From Bacteroidales bacterium (GTDB lineage Bacteria > Bacteroidota > Bacteroidia > Bacteroidales > UBA932), in assembly GCA_030695025.1 (NCBI GenBank), contig JAUYTX010000013.1, forward strand, positions 20,068 through 84,067: a stretch of 64,000 nucleotides of DNA, in the 5' to 3' direction. Below the pieces are notes generated by a model that was not told the origin of the DNA, made no database searches, and saw only the letters and a program-made list of their open reading frames with translations. This document shows, in pieces, positions 44,580 to 54,030 of the stretch (its first letter is position 1; each line of letters starts with the position of its first letter). Position numbers and translations under genes: made by a program.

Positions 44580-45734
44580 TTAATAAGGTGGTTTATTTTT
44601 TTTAAGGCCGGGAAAAATATCAAGTACCACAATCTCAGATTGAGTGCCTATTCTGATTTTTGGACCCCAAATTCCTGCTCCGGAAGTGACATAAAAGTGG
44701 GTATTACCCCTCTTCATATATCCGTAGGCAAGTTCGTACATTCTGTCCACAATAAGGTTTCCGGGCCAGAACTGACCATAATGGGTGTGACCGGACAACT
44801 GAATATCAACACCTTCTCTTACGCTTTCATCAAGATTATAGGGCTGATGGTCAAGTAAAATTATTGGTATCTCACGGCTTACATTGGTTAGAAGTTGATT
44901 CAAGCTCTTTCTTTTTGGATTTGTTCTGTCGTCTCTTCCGGCAATTTGCACAATACCTCCTATTGATATAACAGAGTCAAGCAGAACGGTTATACCGCTG
45001 TCGTTTAGATGGTTAAAAATATCATCTCTCTCTCCACCGTAGAACTCATGATTCCCGCTGACCGCATAGATCCCATAGGTGGTTTTAATTTCGCCAAGCA
45101 ACTCTGCAAGCCTCCACTCCTTAAGAGGCTTGAGACTTCTGTCAGTTATGTCTCCCGCAATCAGCAATAAATCGGGTTTCTCCTTCTCTATCTGTTTTGA
45201 AATGCGCATCACCTCTCTCTCTCTGATATATGAACTTAAGTGGAGATCACTTATCAAAACGGCACGTATTTTCTCTTTTGGAAAATGTTTATCAGTAGTA
45301 ATCTCTATTTTAACGGTTCTGATATTGTTAAAATTGAGGTTTCCGTATATAAGCAGAGAAACAACAGTTAACACCGAAATTGTAGCTGTTGCTGTTTTTA
45401 CAAACGCATAGTTACTCTTGATAAAAAGTGGATAGATATCAAAAAAGTGATTAAACACTCTTATGATATCTATACTCAATGAGATTAAAGCAAAGTATAT
45501 TACTGCGACAATCCATGTATAGCCTGCTGAGTTGGCAACAGCAGCTAAATATTCCGGAATATTCTCTCCCAATATCATCCGTACCATAAAAAGTGCGGTC
45601 AATATCCAGAAAAAAACCGAATAGGTAAATTTAAGCCAAATATTATGAGGAAGTATCTGAAGTCCTCTTATGTAAACATAGCTGTTTAGGGAAAAGTAGA
45701 CCCCAAGTACCAGCAAAAAAAATATCCATTTCAT
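44580..45734 (-). CDS. Membrane-anchored metallophosphoesterase
   Basis: The 384-residue protein has about four N-terminal transmembrane segments (residues 3-135). A calcineurin-like phosphoesterase domain follows, with metal motifs ISDLHL, IAGDITD, VSGNHEFYGG and LSGHTHYGQ. It resembles the YkuE/YaeI group, some members of which hydrolyse lipid-linked phosphates such as UDP-diacylglucosamine. The active site faces the side after the last helix. It shares a transcript with the TolC-like gene and has a -7 box 10 bases upstream. Confidence 0.9.
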   Translation of the reverse strand: MKWIFFLLVLGVYFSLNSYVYIRGLQILPHNIWLKFTYSVFFWILTALFMVRMILGENIPEYLAAVANSAGYTWIVAVIYFALISLSIDIIRVFNHFFDIYPLFIKSNYAFVKTATATISVLTVVSLLIYGNLNFNNIRTVKIEITTDKHFPKEKIRAVLISDLHLSSYIREREVMRISKQIEKEKPDLLLIAGDITDRSLKPLKEWRLAELLGEIKTTYGIYAVSGNHEFYGGERDDIFNHLNDSGITVLLDSVISIGGIVQIAGRDDRTNPKRKSLNQLLTNVSREIPIILLDHQPYNLDESVREGVDIQLSGHTHYGQFWPGNLIVDRMYELAYGYMKRGNTHFYVTSGAGIWGPKIRIGTQSEIVVLDIFPGLKKNKPPY

Positions 45735-45744
45735 ATATAAGTAA

Positions 45745-45752
45745 CAAATTTA
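45745..45752 (-). promoter_or_regulatory. -7 box of the phosphoesterase-TolC pair
   Basis: On the minus strand TAAATTTG fits TAnnTTTG, only 10 bases before the ATG at 45734, so the mRNA leader would be very short. Confidence 0.5.
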
Positions 45753-45757
45753 ACACT

Positions 45758-45765
45758 TATCTTTA
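45758..45765 (+). promoter_or_regulatory. Putative -7 box of the CDF gene (TATCTTTA)
   Basis: TATCTTTA is one base off TAnnTTTG, the same variant as before efp, and ends 29 bases before the GTG start at 45795. Confidence 0.4.
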
Positions 45766-45794
45766 AGCCTTTGTTTAGAAAAACTGTTTAAAAA

Positions 45795-46679
45795 GTGGAA
45801 AACAGAACAAAAATCGCAAAAAAAGTAACTTTAGTCGGTTTTTTTGTCAATCTTGCATTGACAGCTGCTAAATTGCTAGCCGGTATTCTGGGTAAAAGTT
45901 CGGCAATGGTTGCAGACGGGGTTCACTCTCTTTCTGATTTTGCAACCGACATTGTGGTTCTTGCTTTTGTAAACATATCGGGTCAGGATAGCGACCATAA
46001 TCATCGATACGGTCACGGCAAATTTGAAACATTTGCTACTCTCATAATTTCACTCGTTTTGTTTGGAGTCGGGCTGGGAATATTAATAAATGGTTCAGAA
46101 AACATTATTGCATCACTTGATGGAAAAATGCTGTATAAACCGGTTATGATTGCCTTTTGGGCGGCTATTCTGTCAATTATTTCAAAAGAGATTCTTTTTA
46201 AGTACACCATAAAAAAGGGTAAAGAGATTAATAGTGACGCCGTTATCGCAAATGGCTGGCACCACAGGTCTGATGCTTTTTCTTCTTTGGGTACCGCTCT
46301 GGGTATCGGGGGGGCAATTTTCCTCGGCGATTCGTGGAGAATCCTTGACCCTATAGCAGGTGTGCTTGTCAGTTTTTTCATCATGAAGGTGGCAATCGAC
46401 CTTGGGCTACCCAGCGTTAAAGAGTTGCTTGAGTCATCTCTTGATAGTGATGTTGTAGATGAAATTGAGGCAATTATTACAAATCACCCTGAGGTACAGC
46501 TCTATCACCATCTTAAAACAAGAAAAATTGGCAGCATATATGCCATCGATGTTCATGTAAAATTAGACAGAAACATGACATTTGTCAGATCTCATGATGT
46601 TGCTACCGAAATTGAACGGGAACTGAGAAAGCGATTTGGTAAAGGCACTCAGATAAGCATTCATACCGAACCTATCTGA
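45795..46679 (+). CDS. Cation diffusion facilitator family transporter
   Basis: The 294-residue protein is a zinc/iron-type CDF antiporter. It has six transmembrane segments (about 10-210) with the HSLSDFATD and HHRSDAFSS metal motifs in helices II and V, and a cytoplasmic C-terminal domain (VDEIEAIITNHPEVQLYHHLKTRKIG, HVKLDRNMTF). A DHNHRYGHGKFE loop follows helix II. The start is GTG, and no nearby ATG would keep the first helix. The metal cannot be fixed from sequence. Confidence 0.92.
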   Translation: MENRTKIAKKVTLVGFFVNLALTAAKLLAGILGKSSAMVADGVHSLSDFATDIVVLAFVNISGQDSDHNHRYGHGKFETFATLIISLVLFGVGLGILINGSENIIASLDGKMLYKPVMIAFWAAILSIISKEILFKYTIKKGKEINSDAVIANGWHHRSDAFSSLGTALGIGGAIFLGDSWRILDPIAGVLVSFFIMKVAIDLGLPSVKELLESSLDSDVVDEIEAIITNHPEVQLYHHLKTRKIGSIYAIDVHVKLDRNMTFVRSHDVATEIERELRKRFGKGTQISIHTEPI

Positions 46680-46695
46680 GTACCCTGTTAACAGC

Positions 46696-48312
46696 CTAAA
46701 GTAATCCTCTGAAAAAGTCGTTGCCTTTGTCGTCAACCAATATGAAGGCTGGGAAATTTTCTACTTCAATTTTCCAGATAGCCTCCATACCCAGTTCCGG
46801 ATACTCCAGAAGTTCTACCTTTTTTATATTTTCCTGTGCAAGAATCGCAGCCGGGCCTCCAATGCTGCCCAGATAGAATCCCTTGTGTCTGTTACATGCA
46901 TCAGTAACCTGCTGGCTTCTGTTCCCTTTGGCAATCATAATCTTGCTACCCCCTTTGCTTTGGAACAACTCTACATAGGAATCCATTCTGCCGGCAGTGG
47001 TAGGCCCGAATGAACCACTTGCATAACCGGTTGGCGTTTTTGCGGGGCCGGCATAGTAAACCGGATGGTCTTTAATATACTGTGGCAGATCTTCTCCGGC
47101 ATCAAGTCTCTCTTTTAGTTTAGCGTGTGCAGCATCTCTAGCCACCACGATGGTTCCTGAAAGTAGCAAAAATGTAGATACCGGGTGTTTTGACAATTCT
47201 CCCAAAACCTCATCCATTGGTCTGTTGAGATTTATCTTTACCCCACCCTGATGTGTTGCATTTGGAGCCATAAATTTTTCAGGTATCAGCCTTGAGGGAT
47301 TTGAATCTAGTGTCTCCAGCCAGATTCCCTCCTTATTTATTTTTGCCTTAATATTTCTATCGGCACTGCAGGATACTCCCATTCCTACAGGACAGGAAGC
47401 GCCGTGTCTTGGCAGTCTGATTACCCGAATATCATGTGCAAAATACTTTCCTCCAAACTGTGCTCCTATACCCAGCGAGTTGGCAGCTTTTAATAGTTTT
47501 GCCTCCATCTCAAGATCGCGAAAGGCGTGCCCCTCTTCTCCCCCTTTAACCGGGAGCTCATCAAGATATTTTGCAGAGGCCAGTTTTACTGTTTTCATAC
47601 ATTGCTCTGCCGAGGTTCCCCCTATCACAAAAGCAATATGGTATGGAGGACATGCTGAAGTTCCAAAAAGTTTCATCTTTTCGGTAAGGTATTTTTCAAG
47701 CGATTCCGGGTTCAAGAGTGCTTTTGTCTCCTGAAAAAGGTAACTCTTATTTGCAGAACCTCCGCCCTTGGCAACAAAGAGAAACTTGTACTCATCACCG
47801 TCGGTTGCGTAGATATCTATCTGAGCAGGCAAGTTGTTGCCTGAATTTTTTTCGGTGTACATATCAAATGCAATCGTCTGGGAGTACCTTAGATTATCCT
47901 TGGTATATGTGTCATACACCCCATATGATAGAGCCTCTTCGTCACCTCCGCCTGTGAATACAAATTGTCCTTTTTTGGCAACAATTGTTGCTGTTCCTGT
48001 GTCCTGGCAGAACGGAAGTACCCCTTTGGAAGAGATATGTGCATTCAGAAGCATTGTAAGTGCTACTGCTCTGTCGTTAACACTCGCTTCGGGGTCACTT
48101 AATATTTTGGCTACCATTTCGTTATGCTCGGGACGAAGCATAAATGCAATGTCATGCATCGCCTTGGCTGACAAAAGCCTCAGCCCGCGCGGATCAACTT
48201 TAAGCATCTCCCTGCCTTCGAAAATGGCTGTAGATACAAAATCTTTTGTTAACAGATGATAATCTGTCTTGTCTTTTCCCAATGGGAACATTTCGTGAAA
48301 TTTAAATTCCAT
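46696..48312 (-). CDS. fumA: Fumarate hydratase, class I (iron-sulfur)
   Basis: This is the single-chain, oxygen-sensitive class I enzyme of 538 residues, with fused alpha and beta domains. Cluster-ligand Cys candidates are in [17 protein letters not shown] and CPVGMGVSC. The beta part includes [34 protein letters not shown] and [19 protein letters not shown]. It hydrates fumarate to malate or works in reverse in the reductive branch to succinate, which fits the MutAB route to propionate. It is the last gene of the rlmN-to-fum run, 18 bases after prfB. Confidence 0.96.
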   Translation of the reverse strand: MEFKFHEMFPLGKDKTDYHLLTKDFVSTAIFEGREMLKVDPRGLRLLSAKAMHDIAFMLRPEHNEMVAKILSDPEASVNDRAVALTMLLNAHISSKGVLPFCQDTGTATIVAKKGQFVFTGGGDEEALSYGVYDTYTKDNLRYSQTIAFDMYTEKNSGNNLPAQIDIYATDGDEYKFLFVAKGGGSANKSYLFQETKALLNPESLEKYLTEKMKLFGTSACPPYHIAFVIGGTSAEQCMKTVKLASAKYLDELPVKGGEEGHAFRDLEMEAKLLKAANSLGIGAQFGGKYFAHDIRVIRLPRHGASCPVGMGVSCSADRNIKAKINKEGIWLETLDSNPSRLIPEKFMAPNATHQGGVKINLNRPMDEVLGELSKHPVSTFLLLSGTIVVARDAAHAKLKERLDAGEDLPQYIKDHPVYYAGPAKTPTGYASGSFGPTTAGRMDSYVELFQSKGGSKIMIAKGNRSQQVTDACNRHKGFYLGSIGGPAAILAQENIKKVELLEYPELGMEAIWKIEVENFPAFILVDDKGNDFFRGLL

Positions 48313-48330
48313 CTCTCTCTCTTTTTAGCA

Positions 48331-49420
48331 TCATGCGTGAGTATTCTGCATCAGAAAGGCACGCATAAAATCGTTAATATCTCCGTCAAGAACTGCTTGA
48401 GTGTCTGATGTTTCGCAGTCGGTTCTAAGGTCTTTCACAAGTTTGTACGGGTGAAGCACATAACTCCTTATCTGTGACCCCCATTCAATTTTCAGTTTTT
48501 TCCCTTCCAACTCAGCCTCCTTCTCTCTCCTCTTTCTCAACTCCAACTCATAGAGGTGTGATTTGAGTATCCTCAGGGCATTTTGACGGTTGTCCAACTG
48601 GGACCGGCTCTCAGTATTTTCTACAGAGATACCGGTTGGAAGGTGTTTCACCCTTACTCCTGTTTCAACCTTGTTTACATTTTGTCCCCCGGCACCACCC
48701 GAACGGAATGTATCCCATTCAATATCGGCCGGACTTATCTCTATTTCAATCGTATCATCTACTGCAGGATAGACAAAAACAGACGAAAAAGTTGTCTGTC
48801 TCTTGCCCTGTGCGTTAAATGGCGAAATTCTTACCAGGCGATGAACCCCGCTCTCTGCTCTAAGGTATCCATAGGCAAACTCACCCTCGAACTCAACAGT
48901 TACCGATTTGACTCCAGCCTCCTCTCCCTCAATCATGTCATAGATATGAACCTTGTAACCGTTTCTCTCACCCCACCTTACATACATCCGCATCAGCATC
49001 AAAGACCAGTCATTGCTCTCTGTTCCACCAGCTCCTGAATTTATCTTAAGAATAGCCCCCAGATTATCTCCCTCTCCCCCCAGCATGCTTCTCAACTCAA
49101 GTTTTTCTACAGCCTTTTCAAGCTCTCTGAAGCCCTCTCCTGCATCTGACTCTGCCTCGGGATCCTCCTTGGCAAATTCAATTAGCACCTCAAGATCTCT
49201 GTTAAGAGACTCTATCTCGTCAAAACTTTTTACCCAGAACTTTACTGAGGATACTTTTTTAAGATATTTTTCTGCCTCGGAAGGATTATTCCAAAAGTCA
49301 CTCTCCTGAGTTTTCAGCTCAGACTCCTTTAAATTTTCTCTCTTTTTATCGATGTCAAAGAGACCTCCCCAGCGCCGTTATCCGCTGACGGATCTCTTTG
49401 TATTGATCCGTATTTATCAT
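48331..49420 (-). CDS. prfB: Peptide chain release factor 2, with programmed +1 frameshift
   Basis: RF2 reads UGA and UAA stop codons. The gene is in two frames. From the ATG at 49420, 20 codons lead to CTT (49360-49358) followed by in-frame TGA (49357-49355). A +1 shift on CTT continues with GAC from 49356 in the frame that stays open to 48331, giving 362 residues. The product has the RF2-specific SPF tripeptide (VRISPFNAQ) and the GGQ loop ([13 protein letters not shown]). An automatic call starting at 49188 would lose the first 78 residues. It lies 3 bases after recX and 18 before the fumarase gene. Confidence 0.95.
49354..49370 (-). promoter_or_regulatory. prfB: prfB programmed frameshift signal
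   Basis: On the minus strand the sequence is GGGGAGG TCT CTT TGA C: a Shine-Dalgarno-like GGGGAGG (49370-49364), a 3-base spacer, the slippery CTT and the in-frame TGA with C after it. This is the same layout as the Escherichia coli RF2 autoregulatory site. Low RF2 favours the shift. Confidence 0.95.
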
Positions 49421-49423
49421 TTT

Positions 49424-49912
49424 TTAGTTATTTATTTCTGTAACAAAGTTAGCCATTAATTTGTTTACCTGAGAGATTACTGAACCATAGTCAAAACCTC
49501 TTGAAATACCGAATCTTACAAGTTTAGACTTAACCTTAAGCTTGTTAGTCTCTTTTTCAAGCGTTTTATACTTTTTTGAGAGTATGTCATTCAATTTTTC
49601 GGTTGTACTCTCTCCGGAGACCTCTTCCAGTGCACTTTTTATCAGCTCTTCCTCAATTTTTTTAGCTCTCAACGCCCATGCAATCTTTGCCGGCCCCCAA
49701 CCACTGAGTGAAGATTTATCCCTTGTAAATGCACGGGCATATCTTTCATTACTCAAAAAATCATCCTTCTCGAGAGAGGATATAATATCATTCAGCTCTT
49801 TTTCTGTCAGTTCAAAACGTTTGAGCCTTGATGCAATATCATCTCTGCAGAGCTCCCTGCCGGAGCAGGCTCTCTGTACAGTCCAAAGCGCTCTTTTTAA
49901 CTTATCTTCCAA
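49424..49912 (-). CDS. recX: Regulatory protein RecX
   Basis: RecX modulates RecA filaments. The 162-residue protein has the three-repeat helical fold; visible marks are ALWTVQRACSGRELCRDDIASRLKRF, FLSNERYARAFTRDKSSLSGWGPAKIAWALRAKKI and the last repeat LVRFGISRGFDYGSVISQV. recA itself is in the same window (55114) but transcribed in the opposite direction about 5 kb away, not in the recA-recX pair of many bacteria. It is 3 bases upstream of prfB. Confidence 0.92.
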   Translation of the reverse strand: MEDKLKRALWTVQRACSGRELCRDDIASRLKRFELTEKELNDIISSLEKDDFLSNERYARAFTRDKSSLSGWGPAKIAWALRAKKIEEELIKSALEEVSGESTTEKLNDILSKKYKTLEKETNKLKVKSKLVRFGISRGFDYGSVISQVNKLMANFVTEINN

Positions 49913-49938
49913 TTAAGTAATTAATAACTGACTATTTA

Positions 49939-51132
49939 TTATTCTGCAATAAGAGAATCAACAAATGATGTAAATTCAGTAACAAAATTACGGTAATGAA
50001 CTCCTGTTCCCGGACCTGAAAAGCCCGAGTGTATTTTTCGTACTTTACCTTTTTTGTCAATTATAAGTGATGTCGGAAAAGCCCTGAAGTTATCAAGTTC
50101 GGGTAATGCTACCTTAACATTGGCTGGAGTATGACCGGTAATTAGAACCGGGTATGTAATGCCGGCAACATCAACCAGCTTCATTGCCTCTCTTTTTGCA
50201 GTTTCAAAATCATCTGACCTTTCGAATGTCAAACATATAACCTCCATGTTTGCTGAATACTTCTCCAGCATCTCCATAAGAAAACGACTTTCGTCAAGAC
50301 AGTTGGGACACCATGACCCACTTATTTGAACAACTGTTATCTTATTTTTGAACCTTTCGTCCGATAGACTCACCGGGTTACCATCCATGTCGGGAAATGT
50401 GAATCCGAGAGTTGTATATCCCTTTTTAAGTCCTGTTACCGAGTAGGCATCGGGGAGTGCTGCATTTGCATTCCTGAACCCTTTTCCCTCTTCAACAGTG
50501 CTGAATCCAGAATGCATCTTTATGTTGCGCAGAGTATCACCCTCAATGTCTGCAACAAACAATCTGATAAAGCCTCCGTCAAAGCATGACATCATTAGTT
50601 TGCCATCTTTGTTAACAACTCCTTCAAAAAAACGGTAGTCTCCTGAAGGTGAAAGAAAGGATCCTGTTACACTGCTTTCATTCTCTTCAAACTCGCCAAT
50701 AAGCTCCTTCTCACCTAATGCTATTTGCCATCTGCCGGCGGCTACGCCTCTAATTGAGTGTGCCTCTTTGAATCTGGCTGAATTATTTGACTCTGCTTTG
50801 AATGGCATAGTATAGGAACTTCTGATTAAATGACCCTGCATCCCGTTTTTTGTCAAAAGTATTTTAAAACTTGAACTGAAAAGCGGCATATTTACAAACA
50901 GCGAATCGCCTGTAACGTTAATATCCTTTACCTCATAACGGTATTCACCGGTAATTATTTCAAAAACAGTGTCATTATCTGCCATTTTAACTTCAAAAAC
51001 AAATGGTATTTCAACAGAGTCCTGTGTCATAAGAGAGGCCCTCCACATTCCGGGAGTAAGTGTAGGTGATGACTCTTTACATGAGATTAGTGCCATTAAG
51101 GCAATTATTGTCAAATAGAGTACTCTTTTCAT
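49939..51132 (-). CDS. TlpA-like thioredoxin-fold lipoprotein
   Basis: The 397-residue protein has a lipoprotein signal with Cys18 (MALISC). A beta-rich N-terminal region (about 25-230) is followed by a thioredoxin/AhpC-type domain with the redox motif WCPNC (residues 274-278), then CLTFERSDDFETAKRE and FPTSLIIDKKGKV. Proteins of this layout (DUF4369-like plus TlpA) are frequent in Bacteroidota and act as extracytoplasmic thiol reductases. Client proteins are unknown. It sits 26 bases before recX and 53 after the P-ATPase. Confidence 0.88.
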   Translation of the reverse strand: MKRVLYLTIIALMALISCKESSPTLTPGMWRASLMTQDSVEIPFVFEVKMADNDTVFEIITGEYRYEVKDINVTGDSLFVNMPLFSSSFKILLTKNGMQGHLIRSSYTMPFKAESNNSARFKEAHSIRGVAAGRWQIALGEKELIGEFEENESSVTGSFLSPSGDYRFFEGVVNKDGKLMMSCFDGGFIRLFVADIEGDTLRNIKMHSGFSTVEEGKGFRNANAALPDAYSVTGLKKGYTTLGFTFPDMDGNPVSLSDERFKNKITVVQISGSWCPNCLDESRFLMEMLEKYSANMEVICLTFERSDDFETAKREAMKLVDVAGITYPVLITGHTPANVKVALPELDNFRAFPTSLIIDKKGKVRKIHSGFSGPGTGVHYRNFVTEFTSFVDSLIAE

Positions 51133-51185
51133 AATCGATTAAATTTTAATTATTGTGTTATTTCTGTTTACAAATGAATAAGCTT

Positions 51186-54029
51186 TTATCTGTTTATTTT
51201 CTCCCTGATTCTAAATATCATTCTTATAAGTTCTCCCGTCCAGAGTACAACCGATGTACCACAAATTACCTTTATCCAGTCTACAAATGAGAGTGGAACG
51301 GTTCTGAAGATCTCTCCGGCGAATTGAACTATTAGAACCTGACCGGTCAGTATTAAAAACGCAACCACTAAAAATCCTTTACTTGATTTAAGATTGCTAA
51401 ACGCCGATTTGGTGGAGCCGTGTGCCTTTGCATTAAATAGATTCCAGAACTGAAGCATTACAAAAATGGTGAAATAGAGTGAAAGATTGTAGCTTGAAAT
51501 CTGGCCGTTTTCACCTGTAAACAGGTAGAGTAAAGAGAGCATTGCCAAGGTGAAAAATGCACCGGTTAACAAAATGTTTACCCTCATAGCCGTAGTAACA
51601 ATGAATGAACCCGGGGCTCTTGGTTTGCTTTTCATAACACTCTGCTCGGGAGGAAGTGATGCCAGCGCTCCGGCTGCAAATGTGTCCATTATCAGATTTA
51701 CCCAAAGCATCTGGGTTACCGTTAACGGGAGTTCATGCCCGAATATTGATCCAAGAAGTACAATTATCAGAGCTGTAAGATTAATAGTGAGCTGAAAAAT
51801 TATAAATCGTTGTATGTTTTTGTAGAGAGATCTGCCCCACAATACCGCCGATACAATTGATGCAAAAGAGTCGTCAATAAGGGTAATATCACTTGCCTCT
51901 TTTGCCACTGATGTGCCTGATCCCATTGACAGTCCTACGTGTGCATAGTTTAATGCCGGGGCATCATTTGTTCCGTCTCCGGTTACAGCAACAACCTCTC
52001 CAGCCCTTTGCAATAGTCTCACAAATCTCTCTTTATCTGATGGTTTGGCACGACACATTACCTTTATTGTATCCTTTAGCTCCAGAATTTGACTATCACT
52101 CATCTGAGAAAAACCATCCCCGGTGATTATCTCGAATTCCTTCTCATCAATTGAAACAATTCCTATCCTTCTTGCAATCTCTCTTGCGGTACCCATGGTG
52201 TCACCTGTAACCATTTTAACTTTTATTCCGGCAATGATGCATCTTGCAACAGCATCGTGTACATCGGCTCTTAATGGATCTGAAATCGCTACGATTCCCA
52301 AATATTTCAACCCTTTTTTCGAAACCATAGCCTCAACATCTGAGGTGTTCTCACCACTTTCAACTAATCTGTAGCTGAACCCTAGTGTTCTCATTGCTTT
52401 TTCCTGAAATCCTGCAAGACGTTCAGTTGCCGAAATTGGATAGCTATCGGTAAAGCCAGCAATGATTTCAGGAGCTCCTTTAACATATAAAACATTTGCA
52501 CCAAGCGTTTTACTGAATGCAACTGTTGCCATGTACTTTCGCTCAGTTGAAAATGTTAACTGACTTAGTATTGAAGACTCCTCTCTTAATGCAAGATAGT
52601 TTGATGCTTTGTCTTGCATCCAGATAAGAAGTGCTGCCTCTGTGGGATTGCCCAGGCTTTTAATGTTTTTTATATCTGTTAGGTCCAGATGTGCTGTTGA
52701 GTTAAGGGCAATGCTTTCATAGACCAATGCGCTTTGACCTTCGAAATACTCCTCAGCAACCCTCATCTGATTCATCGTAAGTGTGCCTGTTTTATCTGTG
52801 CAAATTACGGTCGCTGCTCCCACTGTCTCTGTTGCGTGCATCTTGCGTACAAGATTATTGCTGGCAAGCATTTTCCTCATGCTCATGGCTAGTGCAAGTG
52901 TTACTGCCATTGGCAGCCCCTCCGGTACCGCGACAACAATTAAAGTTACCGAAACCATGAAGTATCTGAGTAATCTTACTGCAACATCACTGCCTATCCA
53001 GGATTCCGCCAAAAAGGGAGTGTATCCGGCTATATACGCAATTATAAATATTACAGCAGTAAATATCCACCCGGCAAAAAACCAGAATTTCCAACTTTTG
53101 GAAGAAAAGTAATCAGGTATTTTCAAATTTATTCCAAGAAGGTCAAATCCATCTTCCAGAATTGGCATCCAGAATTTGGACATTGCCACAAAACCTCCGG
53201 CCATCACAGCAACAATCGTGTAAATATTTGCGTATGAAAGCTCAATGTTTCCAAATATTATGTCCTTTGCGAAGAGAATAGCAAAAACCAATACAGAAAG
53301 TGTAAATCCTGCAAAACCAATAAATTTTGCGAGTTGCTCAAGCTGGCTATTCAGAGGCGTTGGCTCATTTGTTACCTCTGCAGATTTTCGTGCTACCTTT
53401 CCGTATTCTGTTGTATCTCCAACAGCTGATACCTCGTATACACAATATCCTTCCAGTATTGTTGTCCCCTTTAACAGCATATTAAAAGGATAGGTTGACT
53501 CCCTTCCTGTAAATGAATCCGGCATACCCTTTCTTGTCATTGGTTCTCCTGTAAGAGTAGATTCATTTACAGAGAGTGAGAGAGCCTCCTTAAGATAACC
53601 GTCAGCAGGAATCTCTTCCCCTGTCTCCAGAATTACAATATCTCCCGTTACAACATCCCTTTTAGAAATTTCGGTGACATGACCATCCCTTATCACTTTA
53701 ACTGGGGTTTCGTCGTTTACCTTGTTGAGAATTTCAAATTTTTTACCGGCATCCACTTCGAACCAGAAAGCGATTCCTGTTGCGAGAGCTATTGCAAAGA
53801 TAATTCCGAGTGTTTCAATTGTCTCTCCCGTCTTTATAGACATAACAAATGAAAGAAGCGCTGCTATCAGCAAAATTCTGATAATAGGATCGGAAAATTT
53901 TCGAATAAAGAGTCTCCATAGAGGAGTCCTCTCAGGAGGAGTCAGAACATTACTCCCGTACAATCTTCTGCTCTCCGCAACCTGGAGAGATGTAAGCCCG
54001 GTATGTTTTGTTTCTGATTTGTTCGCCAT
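51186..54029 (-). CDS. P-type calcium-translocating ATPase (P2 type)
   Basis: The 947-residue protein is a P2-type ATPase resembling PMCA/SERCA pumps. The phosphorylated Asp412 is in CTDKTGTLTMNQ; other motifs are TGEP in the actuator, VAVPEGLP in helix M4, the nucleotide-site KGAPE and VAVTGDGTNDAPAL. Ion-site helices M5-M6 include NLTALIIVLLGS and MLWVNLIMDTFAA. Between M3 and M4 (about 265-345) there is an extra segment with two more hydrophobic stretches. Probably exports Ca2+. It begins one base after the rlmN stop. Confidence 0.93.
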   Translation of the reverse strand: MANKSETKHTGLTSLQVAESRRLYGSNVLTPPERTPLWRLFIRKFSDPIIRILLIAALLSFVMSIKTGETIETLGIIFAIALATGIAFWFEVDAGKKFEILNKVNDETPVKVIRDGHVTEISKRDVVTGDIVILETGEEIPADGYLKEALSLSVNESTLTGEPMTRKGMPDSFTGRESTYPFNMLLKGTTILEGYCVYEVSAVGDTTEYGKVARKSAEVTNEPTPLNSQLEQLAKFIGFAGFTLSVLVFAILFAKDIIFGNIELSYANIYTIVAVMAGGFVAMSKFWMPILEDGFDLLGINLKIPDYFSSKSWKFWFFAGWIFTAVIFIIAYIAGYTPFLAESWIGSDVAVRLLRYFMVSVTLIVVAVPEGLPMAVTLALAMSMRKMLASNNLVRKMHATETVGAATVICTDKTGTLTMNQMRVAEEYFEGQSALVYESIALNSTAHLDLTDIKNIKSLGNPTEAALLIWMQDKASNYLALREESSILSQLTFSTERKYMATVAFSKTLGANVLYVKGAPEIIAGFTDSYPISATERLAGFQEKAMRTLGFSYRLVESGENTSDVEAMVSKKGLKYLGIVAISDPLRADVHDAVARCIIAGIKVKMVTGDTMGTAREIARRIGIVSIDEKEFEIITGDGFSQMSDSQILELKDTIKVMCRAKPSDKERFVRLLQRAGEVVAVTGDGTNDAPALNYAHVGLSMGSGTSVAKEASDITLIDDSFASIVSAVLWGRSLYKNIQRFIIFQLTINLTALIIVLLGSIFGHELPLTVTQMLWVNLIMDTFAAGALASLPPEQSVMKSKPRAPGSFIVTTAMRVNILLTGAFFTLAMLSLLYLFTGENGQISSYNLSLYFTIFVMLQFWNLFNAKAHGSTKSAFSNLKSSKGFLVVAFLILTGQVLIVQFAGEIFRTVPLSFVDWIKVICGTSVVLWTGELIRMIFRIREKINR

Positions 54030-54030
54030 A

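Noticed and set aside
46680..46695. CTGTTAACAG palindrome between the CDF and fumarase genes
   Set aside because: It is a 10-bp palindrome without loop or T-run in a convergent gap, too weak to call a terminator or operator.
49440..49455. CAAAGTTA (minus-strand TAACTTTG), a possible promoter of prfB
   Set aside because: It lies inside the end of recX, and the spacing to the prfB ATG would put the transcription start at or inside the gene start. Consensus by chance in coding sequence is likely.
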